Below, piece by piece: positions 33,464 to 44,336 of a stretch of DNA of 64,000 nucleotides. Source of the DNA: Lumbricus rubellus. Its lineage: Eukaryota > Annelida > Clitellata > Crassiclitellata > Lumbricidae. The stretch is taken from assembly GCA_945859605.1 (NCBI GenBank), contig OX243811.1, forward strand, positions 61,004,369-61,068,368. Direction: 5' to 3'. The translations under genes and the position numbers were made by a program. The notes beneath the pieces are model-generated. The model was not told where the DNA came from and did no database searches. It worked only from the letters and a program-made list of their open reading frames with translations. Position 1 is the first letter of the stretch, and the number at the start of each line of letters is the position of its first letter.

Positions 33464-33900
33464 ATAATAATTATTATTATTATTATTATTATTGCCCCGA
33501 GGTATTTAAAATCCCTCAACGACTTATCACTTAATTACTGTTATAAAACCAGTCCGGAATTGTCAGGCCTCGTCTTCAAGGTTTGGGTGGATTCGAATCA
33601 GGAACCCTACGGCTTCAGGGCACCGAATAGTGTAAATAAGTATGTATTGGTGCCTGTATTATTTTGTTATGCATGTAAGTATTTATGCTTGCATTCCGAG
33701 TCACGGAGTCTTTGTAATGCACCACAAGAACTGCGTTCCAATATTTCAGTCATCACGATCAACGCTGCATGTAGATGGAAAATTGTCTGTCTCTTGTCGA
33801 AAGTAGGCTACTTTACAAAAAGGTCAGCACATACTGTCTGTATGTCTGTCTGTCTCTGTCTCTCTCAATATAACGTGTCCAAGCAATAATCTAACAATAA
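32428..33900. repeat. Paralogous segment downstream of gene C
   Basis: Counterpart of the segment downstream of B. It contains a (GGT/AGT)n patch (32760-32850), an (ATT)n array (33395-33493) followed by gccccgaggtattta, and a short (GTCT)n run (33835-33868). No gene is seen. Confidence 0.7.
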
Positions 33901-33980
33901 TACTAACAATTATTATAACACTAATAGCGACAACATAACCGACATCATGGTCTTGAGATTTTCCTCCACAGATTCTTCAT

Positions 33981-34273
33981 CTATGTATATGACGGATCGC
34001 ACTGACAGAGATAGCACAAATCTGTTCCACAATCCGCGTCATTCCACTCGTAATTACCCGCTGACGTTGTGTGTACACACATTTCGTTGCCCCAGTCGCA
34101 ATTTGGTTCATATGGTAACCAATGGCTATACGTTAAAGGTAATTCATTTCCTGACTTTGGATTCCAAAAGAAAAGGGATCCGCAGTCGCTTGTGTTTTGA
34201 CGTTGTGCGCCGAGCCACACAGAATTTCCATAGCTTGGCCATTGACTGCTTCTACATGCATCGGCTGCATCAT
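33981..34273 (-). CDS. Gene C exon 4: second half of C-type lectin domain and stop
   Basis: 293 nt from GCAG|ATGATG to the stop. It contains VWLGAQRQNTSDC, YEPNC, NEMC, YEWNDADC and CYLCQCDPSYT. Confidence 0.87.
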
Positions 34274-37250
34274 CTGCAACATGAAAACTGGACATAAAAC
34301 AACTATAAACTTATAAAGCTTTTTGAGCAAAACAGTTTAGTTGTGATCCATAATTACCATAGCCTCTGACACGGATGACATTGCGATGCAATGCAAAACA
34401 GACAGCAGCAGCATACCCGCTAAGGTTCAATTCTTCTTTACTAAAAAATATTATGAGCACAGATACAGGGCGTTAGTTGCACACATAGGCCTAATTGTCG
34501 TGTAGGGCCCTAATAGATCGATCACCATATTGATTTTACTCTTATGCATTTGTCACTGTCCAACTAAAGCCAAGAAGTGATACATTTCTATGGATGTGAG
34601 TAGAGACAAACTGACTGCAACGGCTTTTATAAGCAGCAGATCACATTCGTTCCGCTATACATGTATCTGCCAATATCGATACTCACTTATAAATTGAGAA
34701 GAAAGGTAAGAAGCCATTGCAATTTGCTCATCCGTGCTGCTAACTGCCATGAGTCTCGAGCCACTATGGAGCTCTTGACATCTTTGAATTGCTTTAGCCC
34801 AATTTATCGTTTCAGTCATAAGCAGGTAGCAGCTACAAGCTTCAGGTATATACTGAAAATCTGTAGGACAAACTAGAGAGCAGAAAATGTAAACCACAAA
34901 AATTAATTATAAATTCATTTTTGCGCGACATAGAACAAGGGCATAGTTTAATTTTATCACAGCCTTATCTATCACTGTATTGTAATTCTATTCGTGAATC
35001 ATCTACGAAAACTTCTGGATGCTTGTCTTATCTATAGGCCGACATGCAATAGAATTAGGCCTATATTCAGAAATGAAGGCAGTTTCAAAATGTTTCTCCA
35101 AAACTCATTCCTGATTATAATTCAATTGTGAAGATGAAAAATCATATAGGGTCTAAGCCTACATTTGGTTGTACATGCCTATAATTATCTTAATCGTAAT
35201 CGTAATATCCAAATTTGTAAAGCGCTACTCGAAAGCCAAGCGCGGGGCACCAGCTTATTCTCGAACCCCGCGTTGCGTCAAAATGGTTCTCCACAACAGT
35301 TACTGTAGTCCCAAGGTGGTCAGGGTCGAGAGTAGAACCCAGTAATTTATTTAGACAATCGTGAACGTATCCTATTAGCAAACTCAAAAACACAGCGCTC
35401 ACAGAAGTGAAGTCCATAGAACCCCTTTATGCACAGACGCTCAATCAAAATAACATTTCCAATATTATTATCGAAACTGAAAAGAATCCTGAGATAAAGC
35501 GTAACGAAATATCGCACAACCTTCATCAGCTACTTGAGTTCCTTAGAAAATCAAGTAGGTCTATTAGTGGTTTCAGTTTAACGACTCTGTATATGATGAC
35601 AGAGATCGTAACGTCGCCCTCATCCAAGTGAGTGAAGCAATCGATCCCACATAAGCTTATATTATAGGCCTCCGTGGTAAATTCGGCTCTTGACACGAGC
35701 GTTTGCTTGTCACAGAAAATCCCACTTCTTATGGAAGAGCGATTTCAACTTTGAATCTGTTTGTTCTACACTATTATGCTCTGCAACAATTATAGACATA
35801 ATAATTAATCACCTTTTTCTAGACAGGATTCGATATCTTTCAGCTGTCAAGTATAAGAAAAATGTATTTGAGCTTGTCAACTAATATTATTGTCAGTAGA
35901 TAGGCCTACATGTACAATTGCATAAAGCCTAATTAGCCTAATGGAAAATGCAAAGTAGGCTAAGTCTCAATTGATGCAAATAGTCGGCGTGAAACTTTCG
36001 ACGCAACAACATTTAGCATAGTCAAGAAGCAGGCGGCGTCGAGCATTAGATTTAAATGTAGGGCCTACATACATTTCCGTCGACAATCACATGAAAAAGA
36101 AATTATAGGTAGCCTGTGTTTAAAGGAACAACCGAGAAACAATATCCGACCATCTACATGTATGTATCAGCGTTATGTTTGTGACTCTGGGATTGGTTAA
36201 ATTTCATGTTAGGCTATTTGTTCATTCATTCACTCTCACGCATCACACAAGCCTGCAACTTTGCTTTTATTCAATGACTACCCAAACATGCCCATTCATG
36301 AGTGGTTTTTGTATAAAATTTGCGAATAGAATAGTTACAATTTATTTATTTCAATTGGCTATTTAAAACATGTAGGCTAAATAAACATGTCATTCGACGC
36401 AGTCAAGAAGTCTTTTAAAAAGCAACATTTTAATTACGTCCATAGGCCTACGTGTAAAGAAATACGAAATAAGGAAATGATAAACCAGAAAAACAACAAC
36501 AAATTGGATTTTGTCAGAACTACATCTTGTACTAACCTTTAAAATAAAAAATCATCCTGAGCAATTTAACTTTTAGCAGCACGAAAATAGCACAACTTTA
36601 CTAGCAAACAATAAGTAGCCTAAAACAATCGAATAGCCTAGTGACTTGAATTAACGGAATGCTTGAAAGTAGGCCTAATATCAGACGAAAATAAAATTAA
36701 GACCAATAATTACGGACAGTAGTTTAACTAAATAAATATGGTCACGTACAAAAATATTTAAAAACTGAAAACGAAACGAAAAATATATACGAACGGAAAT
36801 GGGATTTTTTCAGATAGAAAAAAGACGAAAAACAAATTGCATGTTCTACGATTGCGTCTGATTACGAACCAGGGTAAAGACAAATTTAGGTTGGCAAGAT
36901 GTTCCTACCTGCACATGATTGCAACCCGGCTTGACAGCAAAGTTAATAGGTATGTAATGGAACAGTTCACACTGTCCAGGATTGTCCCTGAAATTGTAGT
37001 TGGTACAGTTGAAATCTCGAGTGCACAGCATAGCACACTGTGCTGCAGAAGGGATGCAGATGTTGCCATCACCGGTTAAAAGAGGCAGCAGGTCAAAACC
37101 AATGACCACCGTTGGTTCATCGATAGCACAGACAGCAGTTCCGTCATTTAAACGAGTGGCCTTGAATTCCTTTGCTTCAGTGACATACATATCAGTAGCA
37201 AGAATTCCTACGAATAGTATAACAAGATGATGATAGATTGGAGGAAACAT
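33981..37250 (-). CDS. Gene C: secreted PAN - C-type lectin protein (four exons, 283 aa)
   Basis: Coding exons: 36909-37250, 35813-35843, 34687-34872 and 33981-34273, summing to 852 nt in frame. It is the most compact gene of the array. Domains: signal peptide, PAN/apple with 7 Cys (the usual TNC is INF), linker LKDIESCLEK, CTLD with EPN (YEPNCDWGNE) and WND (YEWNDADC). The C-terminus is extended by two residues (DPSYT). An in-frame upstream Met at 37283 exists, but the Met at 37250 is the one conserved in B, D and E. No Ig exon is visible. Introns look free of large insertions, so C is a good reference for the ancestral unit. The secreted-lectin role is inferred from the domains. Confidence 0.84.
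34687..34872 (-). CDS. Gene C exon 3: first half of C-type lectin domain
   Basis: 186 nt, phase 1-1. It encodes VCPTDFQYIPEACSCYLL, AIQRCQE and SYLSSQFI, with donor ATAA|GTGAGT. The GH before the third Cys in paralogs is CS here, giving one extra Cys. Confidence 0.85.
35813..35843 (-). CDS. Gene C exon 2: 31-nt microexon
   Basis: Encodes LKDIESCLEK plus one base, between the acceptor TTGACAG and the donor GTGATT. It shifts the frame from phase 0 to phase 1, as needed to join exon 1 to the CTLD. Confidence 0.75.
36909..37250 (-). CDS. Gene C exon 1: signal peptide and PAN/apple domain
   Basis: 342 nt from MFPPIYHHLV to the donor GTGCAG|GTAGGA. The mature part starts near TEAKEFKATRL and the core is CTRDFNCTNYNFRDNPGQC. 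It lacks the Cys that A, B and E have in PTNC; D shares this loss. Confidence 0.86.
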
Positions 37251-37800
37251 TGTCTTGCTATGATTTCCAGCTACTGAGTCCATCTGATGTTACACATATA
37301 AATGTAATGACGAAAGGTGGATTACTCGCTGGGACCAGACGAGGTCGCAATACATTAAATGTGCAATATGCACCTGTACTTCTGTATGACTAGACTAAAT
37401 CTATTCGTCGCAAAATATGCAGTATTGCATGCAACCATACGCTGAGCGTTATAAAAAAGAGTCGCCATAATATCATGTTCTCTCTTTTGCCGTTTTTGAT
37501 AAATCAATAATTAGGTCTAAACATACTTCAGCATGGATTAATCGAAGCACATGATAAAAACTGTTGCACGCACGAAAACAATGACCCGAGGACCGTAGAT
37601 TCGCTTGTCATTGTTTGTTTCAGACAAACAGATCAAAAGCAATATTCTATGTTTATATGAGCGTTACGACCTATCGGGTTTTCTTTACAATTTGCATTTC
37701 GATCCAAGGATTAGTCCGACTGCCAGCACGAACCATAGAAGCAGCTCCAACACAAATCCTCGCCATATGAATTCACTGAAAATTTATGTGACTAGAGCGT
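37251..37800 (-). promoter_or_regulatory. Conserved upstream region of gene C
   Basis: Homologous to the B, D and E upstream blocks. The octamer ATGCAAAT (minus) is at 37690-37697. The RUNX-like site is altered to AACCATA. TATAAAAAA (plus orientation) lies near 37450. Confidence 0.5.
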
Positions 37801-37978
37801 TCTAGTTAAAACGTGTACCCTATGTATGCTAAATGTTTGGAGTTTATTCTCTTAGTCTCAAAATTTTTTTTTTCTCTAAAGAGATTTTCTTTCCAAGACG
37901 TTTTAGTGTATTGTTCGAAAAGATTTCAGATTATTATAATTAAGATAATCGGTTATTCGATATAGTCAAAGAAATGAT

Positions 37979-40900
37979 GCTAGGACAAAATGGCCCCGGA
38001 CAAAATGTCCTTGAACAAAAAGTCCCCGGACAAAATCTCTCTAAACGAAAATCCCGGACAAAATGTCCCGGAACAAAAATCCCCTGACAATTTGACAAAT
38101 GACCCTGGACAAAGAGTCTCTGGATAAAATGTTCCCGAACAAAAAGTTCCCGGACAAAAATGTTCCTGGACAAAAAGTCACTGGATAAAATGTCCCGGGA
38201 TAAAATGTCCCAGGACAAATAGTTCCAAGACGAAAGGTCCCAGGATAAAGGTGTCCCCGGACAAAAAGTCCCCGGAAAAATAGTCCCTTTAAAGAACATA
38301 AAATCGCACGTTCTTTCACGAGTCCCTCTGTATTTTGACAGCAGTTATTTATGCAACAACGATTTAATGGCAGTATTATTAGAGCTATAATAAACTTCTA
38401 TTTAGGCCCTATGCTTTTCTAAAATATCTTAATTAATCTTAAGTAATTCTGATCAAACAAATGGCATGATTGGAAATTAACAAAAATCTCGAGTCGTGTT
38501 GTTGAGCAGCGGCAAAGACGCCAGTGACTTCAATTGTTGGCGATCCAGCTTCTCACATTGGCTTATGACAGTAGAACCAAACCCACGAAAGCTCCTGCGT
38601 AGGTGTCCAATGTGTCTGCACTTCTGCAGTCCAGCGGCGGATACAGAAATTTTCCAAGGGGGCCAAACTTTTTTACCTTGGGTCCAGAAATATTTTGCTG
38701 ATTCTGGGCAGAAAAAAATTGGCTGGATTGCCCCCCCCCCCCATGATTCAGCCCCTGCTGCAGTCTATATGAGAAGAAAGGCAGCTGTTATTTTGGACTT
38801 AATGTCATTGACTGGGTGGCTAATGTCTATCCGGAGGCGTCGTGTGTCTTTGGATCGGCAGTCGTGAACTGATATCCATCATGGATCATCTAGCCTCCGT
38901 ATTCTAATACATAGTGCTGCAGATGAGACCATCCTGTCGTTTCGTGTGTAAATGTGCACTGCGAACATGTTTCGACACTATAATACGTGGTTGACAGTGA
39001 GGGGTCCGATGTCACCGGGTGTCTGTGATGCCTAGGCAACGCATTCAGGTGTACAGGTTGGTATATAGCAGGCTAGCACCGTTATCTCTGTAATGGTCTC
39101 TATTTAAGTTTAGTCGGTCTGCCACGTTGTTATATACACAGGTGTAGCCTACTGTAGTCTTCGGAATTGTGCTACGCCTAGATGACATAGATGTGTGTAT
39201 AATTTAATTGAAATTTTTCCGGATACAGTAGGCTTAGGCCTACTACAATTATGGCTGCTCTAGAACAAAAAAAGAAACGACAAAATTAAGAATTGGCAGC
39301 AATATCAATTATTTTGTAAGCGCTCGGATTTATTATAAACCTCAAGGCTGTCTCGTGCCTGGAAGCATCGGATGACACAGCTTCTGCTTGAACTTCAAAT
39401 AACAGTTAGCAAGTCAATTCGCCACCATCAGACGTCAGCGTTGTTGATAAATTCAAGTACAAAAGTGACATGATACGGTACCTGCTGCTCTGAATTCATC
39501 TATAACTAATAACGGTAGGACGACTAAGCGGCCTAACTATAGCCTACTCAGATTCTCCTTTTTATCTTACGATTCTTATAATCGTTTAAAAATTAACAAC
39601 ATTAAAGTCACTGCTTGATACAGTATCATAATTAAATGTAGGCCTATTATACGTAGGGCCTAGCCGCCTAGGTCTAATTGGGTGACTGGCATTGACAGCT
39701 GATAGGCCTAGCTATCCAAATTCGGCATTTCTATGTTTATTCTCTTACCGTAGGCTACTCGTTTAGTAGGCTATAGTTTTTATGACCTAGGCATGCATGA
39801 CCTGATTGTTCGAACTATTTTAAACGGCTGGGTATTGATTGCAGTTTTCGTAGGTTATTGCTCAGTTTATAATGTAGGCCTAACAATGTTAATATTTTCT
39901 GGTAAGTGGCAGCAAAGTTGCTGAATGCTAATCAGTGAATTAGGCCTATTACAATTATAATGACGTTATAGGCATATAGCCTCGGCCTGTTAGTTGCTAA
40001 ATGCCACCTTAGAATTAATCAGGTTGGTGTCTTAATTATGATCAATGTTGACTCTTTGTTGAGTTGGTTTGCTTCCCCGGGTTCAATTTGGTGTCTAGCT
40101 ACGCCACTGGAAATACGCTTGATTGCTGGAACCAGTATGGTATTTTCTGTGCTGGAGGTAGAAAACCTTCTTGAAAAGATCGGTTGCAAAGGAAGTCAGG
40201 AACGGAAGCAGTACATCCACAAATTCTTTAAGAAGGAACGTCGTCAAGTGGTCGAGTTCGCGCCGCAAGATACAAGCCACAAACTGTGGACAGCAGCTGC
40301 GAGCGTGATAAGATGTTAGCAATTAGGGAACATGAAAACCTTTTTGTCAAAGATCGATCTCTCATAATTAAAACAGCAATGCCAGTGACAAGTAGCAAGC
40401 TCTCGACACTTTTCAGCTGTGCCGACAAACTAAAGACATGTTTGGGACGGCATGCTCCCACCCCTGTTTTATAATAGGCATAATCTACATCCTCGTGCTA
40501 ACGATCGAAAAATAAGACCTCGACTGATCGATTGTCTCACCAGAAAAACACTAATGATTATGATGATTTATGAAACAATCTAAAATATAACAAGCGATCC
40601 GGACCACACAATTTCAAAGATGCATATAGTAAGACAAAGATAGGATGCTATGAAAACTTCTAAGCTCCTTGGTGAGCTTATACATTTTTGACGCAAGAAT
40701 ATGTGTTTATTAAATCTTGTCAATCAATTGCAATAATTTGGTTAGATAATAAAGTATATTCTGTAGGCTACTATTGAAAAACAATAAAGCATTCACATTT
40801 GGAAAAGCAACTTATCTGCCAGACGGACACTTTTTGTCAATGTAGGCTACCTGCGGGTAGGCACTACATGCGCTGTCTTCTAGGTAGCCCTACCCTTTTT

Positions 40901-41165
40901 ATAAGAACATTTTATCCGGAGACTTTTTGCCCATGGACATTTATCCGGGGACAATTTGTCCGGGGGACATTTTACCCGGGAACGTTTTGTCCAGGGACAT
41001 TTTATCCGGGGGAACATTTTGTAAGAGGACATTTTATCCGGGGACCTTTTGGTCTAGGGACATTTTATCCGGGGGGATACTTTGTCCGGGGACTTTTTGT
41101 CCAGAGATATTTTGCCCGGGATATTTTGTCCTGGACATTTTTCCGGAAACATTTTGTCCGTACAC
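37979..41165. mobile_element. Second foldback-like element with minisatellite arms
   Basis: The left arm (about 37983-38290) repeats ccccggacaaaatgt; the right arm (about 40903-41160) carries the inverse (ggggacattttgtcc). The 2.6-kb interior contains a 126-bp MITE (38632-38757) and an ORF-like piece at 40117-40319. The exact ends and TSD are not resolved. It sits between the promoter of C and the 3' end of D, and the left edge breaks homology with the flanks of D and E at tcaaagaaatg. Confidence 0.6.
38632..38757. mobile_element. Short hAT-like MITE inside the second foldback element
   Basis: 126 bp, from CAGCGGCGG to CCCCTG, with a perfect 8-bp duplication ctgcagtc (38624-38631 and 38758-38765). 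The ends are only weakly inverted. Confidence 0.65.
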
Positions 41166-42164
41166 GATGTATAGGAAACTCGCGCGTGCTCTCCGTAGTA
41201 TCCTAATAATGCTTGTATAATTCTGTGATGTATTCGATACAAATGAAATAACTGTTGCTCAAAATACAGGCTTCGTTTTCACCGATTTGGAAATAATAAG
41301 TTTTAAGAGCTGCTGTTTGTATGCACCTTTGCGAATTCTTCTGCATGCTGAGAAACTCTGTGCTTGGCGAGCGCATGTAGGCCTATTCAATGTTGCTTTT
41401 TAAATGCATGCGTTGTAGTGCTGGGTGGGGTGGCAGCTGTGGGACAGTGTGAGTATGATATACATCGATAGCCTACCCATGGAAATTTGAGTAAGAATTT
41501 CCGCTAGGTAAAGAATAATAGCTTTGTAATCGAATGATACTGAGCAGGGTCTGTTACGTTCTTTCTATAGCTAGTGTGCATGCTTTAGGTTAGATTCCGG
41601 ATGCTGTTGAGTCATGAAAAAATACGTTAGTTCATATGAGCTCGGTCCGAGACAAAAGCATGAAAATGTGTAGCAATCTAGTGTTACAGAACATAGATGC
41701 TAATTAAAGTAGGGATGCGGTTCTTCCGGTGGCAGGGGAGCCAGCGTAGCCTATATGTTTTCAACCAGTTTAGGTAAGCTCTAATGAACTAAAGAGGCAA
41801 TCTAGGTGTCATTGCGGATTTTTGGGCGGCCAGAGGCACTTCCGGCGGCTCTGGAACCAGTATAGCAGCCAATTGGAGCAGAGAACCAGCGTTCTGCGCC
41901 AGAACTCTTAGTCAAATAACTACTTGAGTTACCAAAAGCATTAACAAAGCTATCCCAAGTTTCATATTTTAAGACAGACTATTCCACAATGAATTGCATG
42001 CAATTACTTTGTCTCTATTTAGATGAAGTAAATCCTTAAAGTTAATATTGTTGCATTATTCAACAATTATAGACAAAGACAGAAGATCAACACGGTGACC
42101 ACTGTGACAGATGCGTTGCTACAAATCACTTCCACTCAGAAAATAATGTTACCACCGGCGTTCT
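41166..42164. other. Downstream of gene D, no gene seen
   Basis: Unique-looking sequence. Unlike B, C, E and F there is no pyrimidine microsatellite just past the stop, in line with the divergent 3' half of gene D. Confidence 0.5.
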
Positions 42165-42457
42165 CTACCAAGGACCGTACTCGCACAAGGCGCAGAACGC
42201 GCGAGTGCACCCGACGTCGTTCCAACCGAAATTCCGATTCTGAAAGAGGTGTACACAGCTGTCAGGTTTCGATGCTCTGCAACTTGGCTCCGAAGGTAAC
42301 CAATTCGTGTAATTCAACGGCTTTGTCACGCCACCATTCAGCTTCCACACGTAAGTGTCGCAGACTTTAGTCGGGTCCAGAGTTTGACAACCGATCCATA
42401 TAAAGTTTCCAAAACTAATGTCTCCAGGATATAAACAGACGCTGGATGCGCTAACCA
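42165..42457 (-). CDS. Gene D exon 5: second half of C-type lectin domain and stop
   Basis: 293 nt from TTGCAG|TGGTTA to TAG. It contains FIWIGCQTLDPTKVC, NYTNWLPSEPSC (EPS instead of EPN), DSCVH, GWNDVGC and CALCEYGPW. Confidence 0.85.
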
Positions 42458-44180
42458 CTGCAATTAAGAACAACACTACTAGAGTTAAATTCGCTGCTGA
42501 TGCCGCAGAGTTGAAGGAGAACTTTTCGATTAATGGCAACGCTTTTTAGCTCGCTTATAGGCCTAAAGGAGACAGAAGTAGTCCTAATATCAATAGGCCT
42601 ACCAATACAGTGCCAATACTTTCAAACCCTATTATATAGCTTCTTCGGGGGCGCTTTACATGATCAGAAAGGTTTGAAACGCTTGCGAAGTAGGCCCTAT
42701 CGGTATAATTTACAGTTTATATAGGCTATTGCCGTGTCTCTGGGTAATATTGTAACGTAGCAACATCTTCTTCATTAGTAAAGTTATTTGCAGTTTTATA
42801 TCCATTTATCAGCCATGCACAGAATAATTAAGCTTAGGCCTATAGCAACAACTGTTTCTCGTGGGGTTATTTCCATTTAGATCTATCACAATGTTTCAAC
42901 TACTAACCTAAAGTAATTAGGCTACTGTAACCTAATTGAATTGAATTTACGGAAATGATCTGAATTTGGATGTCATGTAGGTTTACGCGTTACTGCATAT
43001 TATGTAGATGAGACAGTTTGTGCTACAATTGTTTAAAACGGGACTTTTCAGTTTTTTCCTCCAAAAACGTTACAATTTCCATATCACCCCGGTGTCTCAG
43101 TGTCCATATCCCCCAAATGGCAATGGTACACTGTATATCGGATCGTTACTTTCTCACGTTTATAAAGCACATGACGTGAAATAAAAGACACATAAACAAT
43201 AACATATAGGACCTAACCCTTATTTAAAACTGCCAATTTCAAATTTTTACTTCACAGAGGCACCTTTTTATATGATTTTCATAATAAGGGAAAATCTATT
43301 TAACAGAAATCGGATAATTTGAAAACATCCCGAATAAATCTGAATGTTACCATCGCGCCATCAGATTATAGTTGAAACTTGAAAGGTGAAAGACGAATGC
43401 GCATAGAGCTATGAGCTTACACAGTTTAGAGTTTATTTTATCATCACATTAAGCTGTAGAAGACGGGTGGCCATAACACCCAGGGTGTCCATGACCCCCC
43501 CCCCGGGTGACCCTACATATCGCGATGTTGAATGAACAAAAATCGCGAGGGGAAACTGATCCGTATTTGCATCGATAGGCCCTATTATACTGCCTATAGT
43601 AGGCCTATACCTTGATATAGTGTAGGCTAATAGATCTACTCTACAACACTTTTATCGAAACTTATAATTTGATTCTTGATGCACGTGTAACGAAGTGTCA
43701 CTTCGTCTGCAGTGAAAGGCAGAATTTTTAGGGTTTCTGTGATTAAAGTTAATGGAAGGATAGCTACTGCTTGCAGTTAGATCTACACAGTGTGCAGTTT
43801 GGTGTTCGAATGAGGCACAGCACTTACTTAATTCTGCCTGAAGGAACGTTTCAGTGGCATTCTGTTCAGTCTCGCTGCTTATCATGACCATGTAGGAACC
43901 CTTGTATTGTTGTTGACATGTACTGTTGGCACTACTCCACGACAAAGCCTGTATTAGAACCTTATAGCAGCTGCCGACTGCGGAAATATTCTTGAAGCCA
44001 GATGGACAAGTTGCTGAAAAAAAGTTTTAAAATAGGAACTGCTGACATTGTAGCCTACGGATCAGGACACTGGTGATAGGTAACAAAGGTTGAGATGTAA
44101 AACCTAAGTGTAAACTTTCACAGATTTCATTGCATTGAGCAACGTGATTGCGAAAGACGGAAGGTAACCTAATGAGAGAG

Positions 44181-44221
<41 letters not shown>

Positions 44222-44232
44222 GAGAGAGAGAC

Positions 44233-44277
<45 letters not shown>

Positions 44278-44280
44278 GAG

Positions 44281-44336
<56 letters not shown>

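Noticed and set aside
37251..37283. Upstream in-frame Met for gene C
   Set aside because: The extension (MDSVAGNHSKT) is interrupted by a stop in B and out of frame in E, so it is probably 5' UTR.
37940..38319. ORFs with GTFCPGTF-like repeats, also at 40799-41220
   Set aside because: They are minisatellite translations in the arms of the second foldback element.
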